Assembly: GCA_021823635.1 (NCBI GenBank)
Contig: JAKANT010000120.1
Coordinates: 1 to 6,000, forward strand
Length of the DNA: 6,000 nt
From: Pseudomonadota bacterium
Lineage (GTDB): Bacteria > Pseudomonadota > Gammaproteobacteria > Burkholderiales > Burkholderiaceae_F
Direction of reading: 5' to 3'
Shown here: piece by piece, positions 5,650 to 6,000 of the stretch
Numbering within the stretch: the stretch's first letter is position 1
Layout: every line of letters begins with the position of its first letter
The notes under the pieces: generated by a model
Told to the model about the DNA's origin: nothing
The model's input: only the letters and a program-made list of their open reading frames with translations
Databases searched by the model: none
Position numbers and translations under genes: made by a program

Positions 5650-6000
5650 GTGGGGGAGCGGTCGAGTCGGTCGATCAGCGCGGCCGGCAGCCGCCGCGGC
5701 GTCAGCGTGTGGGTGTCCACGCAGGCGGCCCGCACGTGCGCGGTCACCAGAAGTTCCTCGCCGCGCAGTGCGCGCTGCGCGAACACCAGCGAGGCGCGCG
5801 TCCGTTCGGCGACGCGCGTCGCGATCGTCAGCGCATCGTCCAGCCGCGCCGGCTTTCGGTAGTGCACCTGCATGTCGGTGACGACGAACTGCACGCCGGC
5901 GTCCTGCGCCAGACGGCGGCTTTCGATGCCGTGCGCGCGCAGCCATTCGGTGCGCCCGCGCTCGAAGAAGCGCAGATAGTTGGCGTAGTACACGACGCCG
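5646..6000 (-). CDS. ybgC: YbgC, tol-pal-associated acyl-CoA thioesterase, N-terminus beyond the right edge
   Basis: This hotdog-fold thioesterase is usually the first gene of the tol-pal operon and hydrolyses acyl-CoA (acyl-ACP interactions are reported in E. coli) in the cytoplasm. The visible 117 residues start inside the family motif at GVVYYANYLRFFERGRTEWLR and continue through VVTDMQVHYRKPARLDDALTIATRV, RTRASLVFAQRAL and VTAHVRAACVDTHTLTPRRLPAALI, all typical. About 15-20 N-terminal residues, including the catalytic Asp of the DTDAGGVVY-type motif, lie outside the window. Where E. coli has VVYHA this protein has VVYYA, a common variant. A GTG at 5993 inside the motif is not the real start. 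The stop overlaps the tolQ start by four bases. Confidence 0.96.
   Translation of the reverse strand, partial: GVVYYANYLRFFERGRTEWLRAHGIESRRLAQDAGVQFVVTDMQVHYRKPARLDDALTIATRVAERTRASLVFAQRALRGEELLVTAHVRAACVDTHTLTPRRLPAALIDRLDRSPT

Noticed and set aside
4438..5862. 474-codon plus-strand open frame opposite tolR, tolQ and ybgC
   Set aside because: It is low-complexity, Arg/His-rich and without recognisable motifs. It is the antisense shadow of three confident genes.
1..6000. A novel or undescribed multi-gene system
   Set aside because: Seven of the eight genes form the well-known tol-pal operon in standard order, and the eighth belongs to a known transporter family. No unexplained gene, array or RNA-like structure was found.

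Overview
The window is high-GC bacterial DNA with every gene on the minus strand. It carries the canonical tol-pal cell-envelope operon, read right to left: ybgC (cut by the right edge), tolQ, tolR, tolA, tolB, pal and cpoB. A separate membrane-protein gene of the YeeE/YedE (TsuA-like) family follows and is cut by the left edge. The gene order, the protein sizes, an OmpA-type Pal with a C-terminal cysteine pair and the high GC point to a Gram-negative proteobacterium, most likely a betaproteobacterium. The lineage is an inference from sequence style, not a proven assignment.

Layout from the right edge: ybgC overlaps tolQ by 4 bases (ATGA). tolQ is followed 9 bases later by tolR, and tolR is followed 8 bases later by tolA, which starts at GTG. 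A 78-base gap then precedes tolB, and it contains a perfect TATAAT placed so that transcription could begin almost at the tolB start codon. tolB is followed by pal (15 bases apart, strong Shine-Dalgarno) and then cpoB (6 bases apart). A 91-base spacer separates cpoB from the YeeE/YedE-family gene.

How it works together: TolQ and TolR form the proton-driven motor in the inner membrane. TolA spans the periplasm. TolB and the lipoprotein Pal link the machine to the outer membrane and peptidoglycan. CpoB ties it to septal peptidoglycan synthesis. YbgC is the cytoplasmic thioesterase usually encoded at the head of the operon. The complex keeps the outer membrane attached and constricting during division. 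The YeeE/YedE-family protein is probably an importer of thiosulfate or another small sulfur compound and has no evident functional tie to Tol-Pal.

No mobile element, CRISPR array, RNA gene or new defence-type system is visible. The points most worth a second look are the possible near-leaderless internal promoter of tolB, the unusual gene downstream of cpoB, and small lineage features in TolA, Pal and CpoB.
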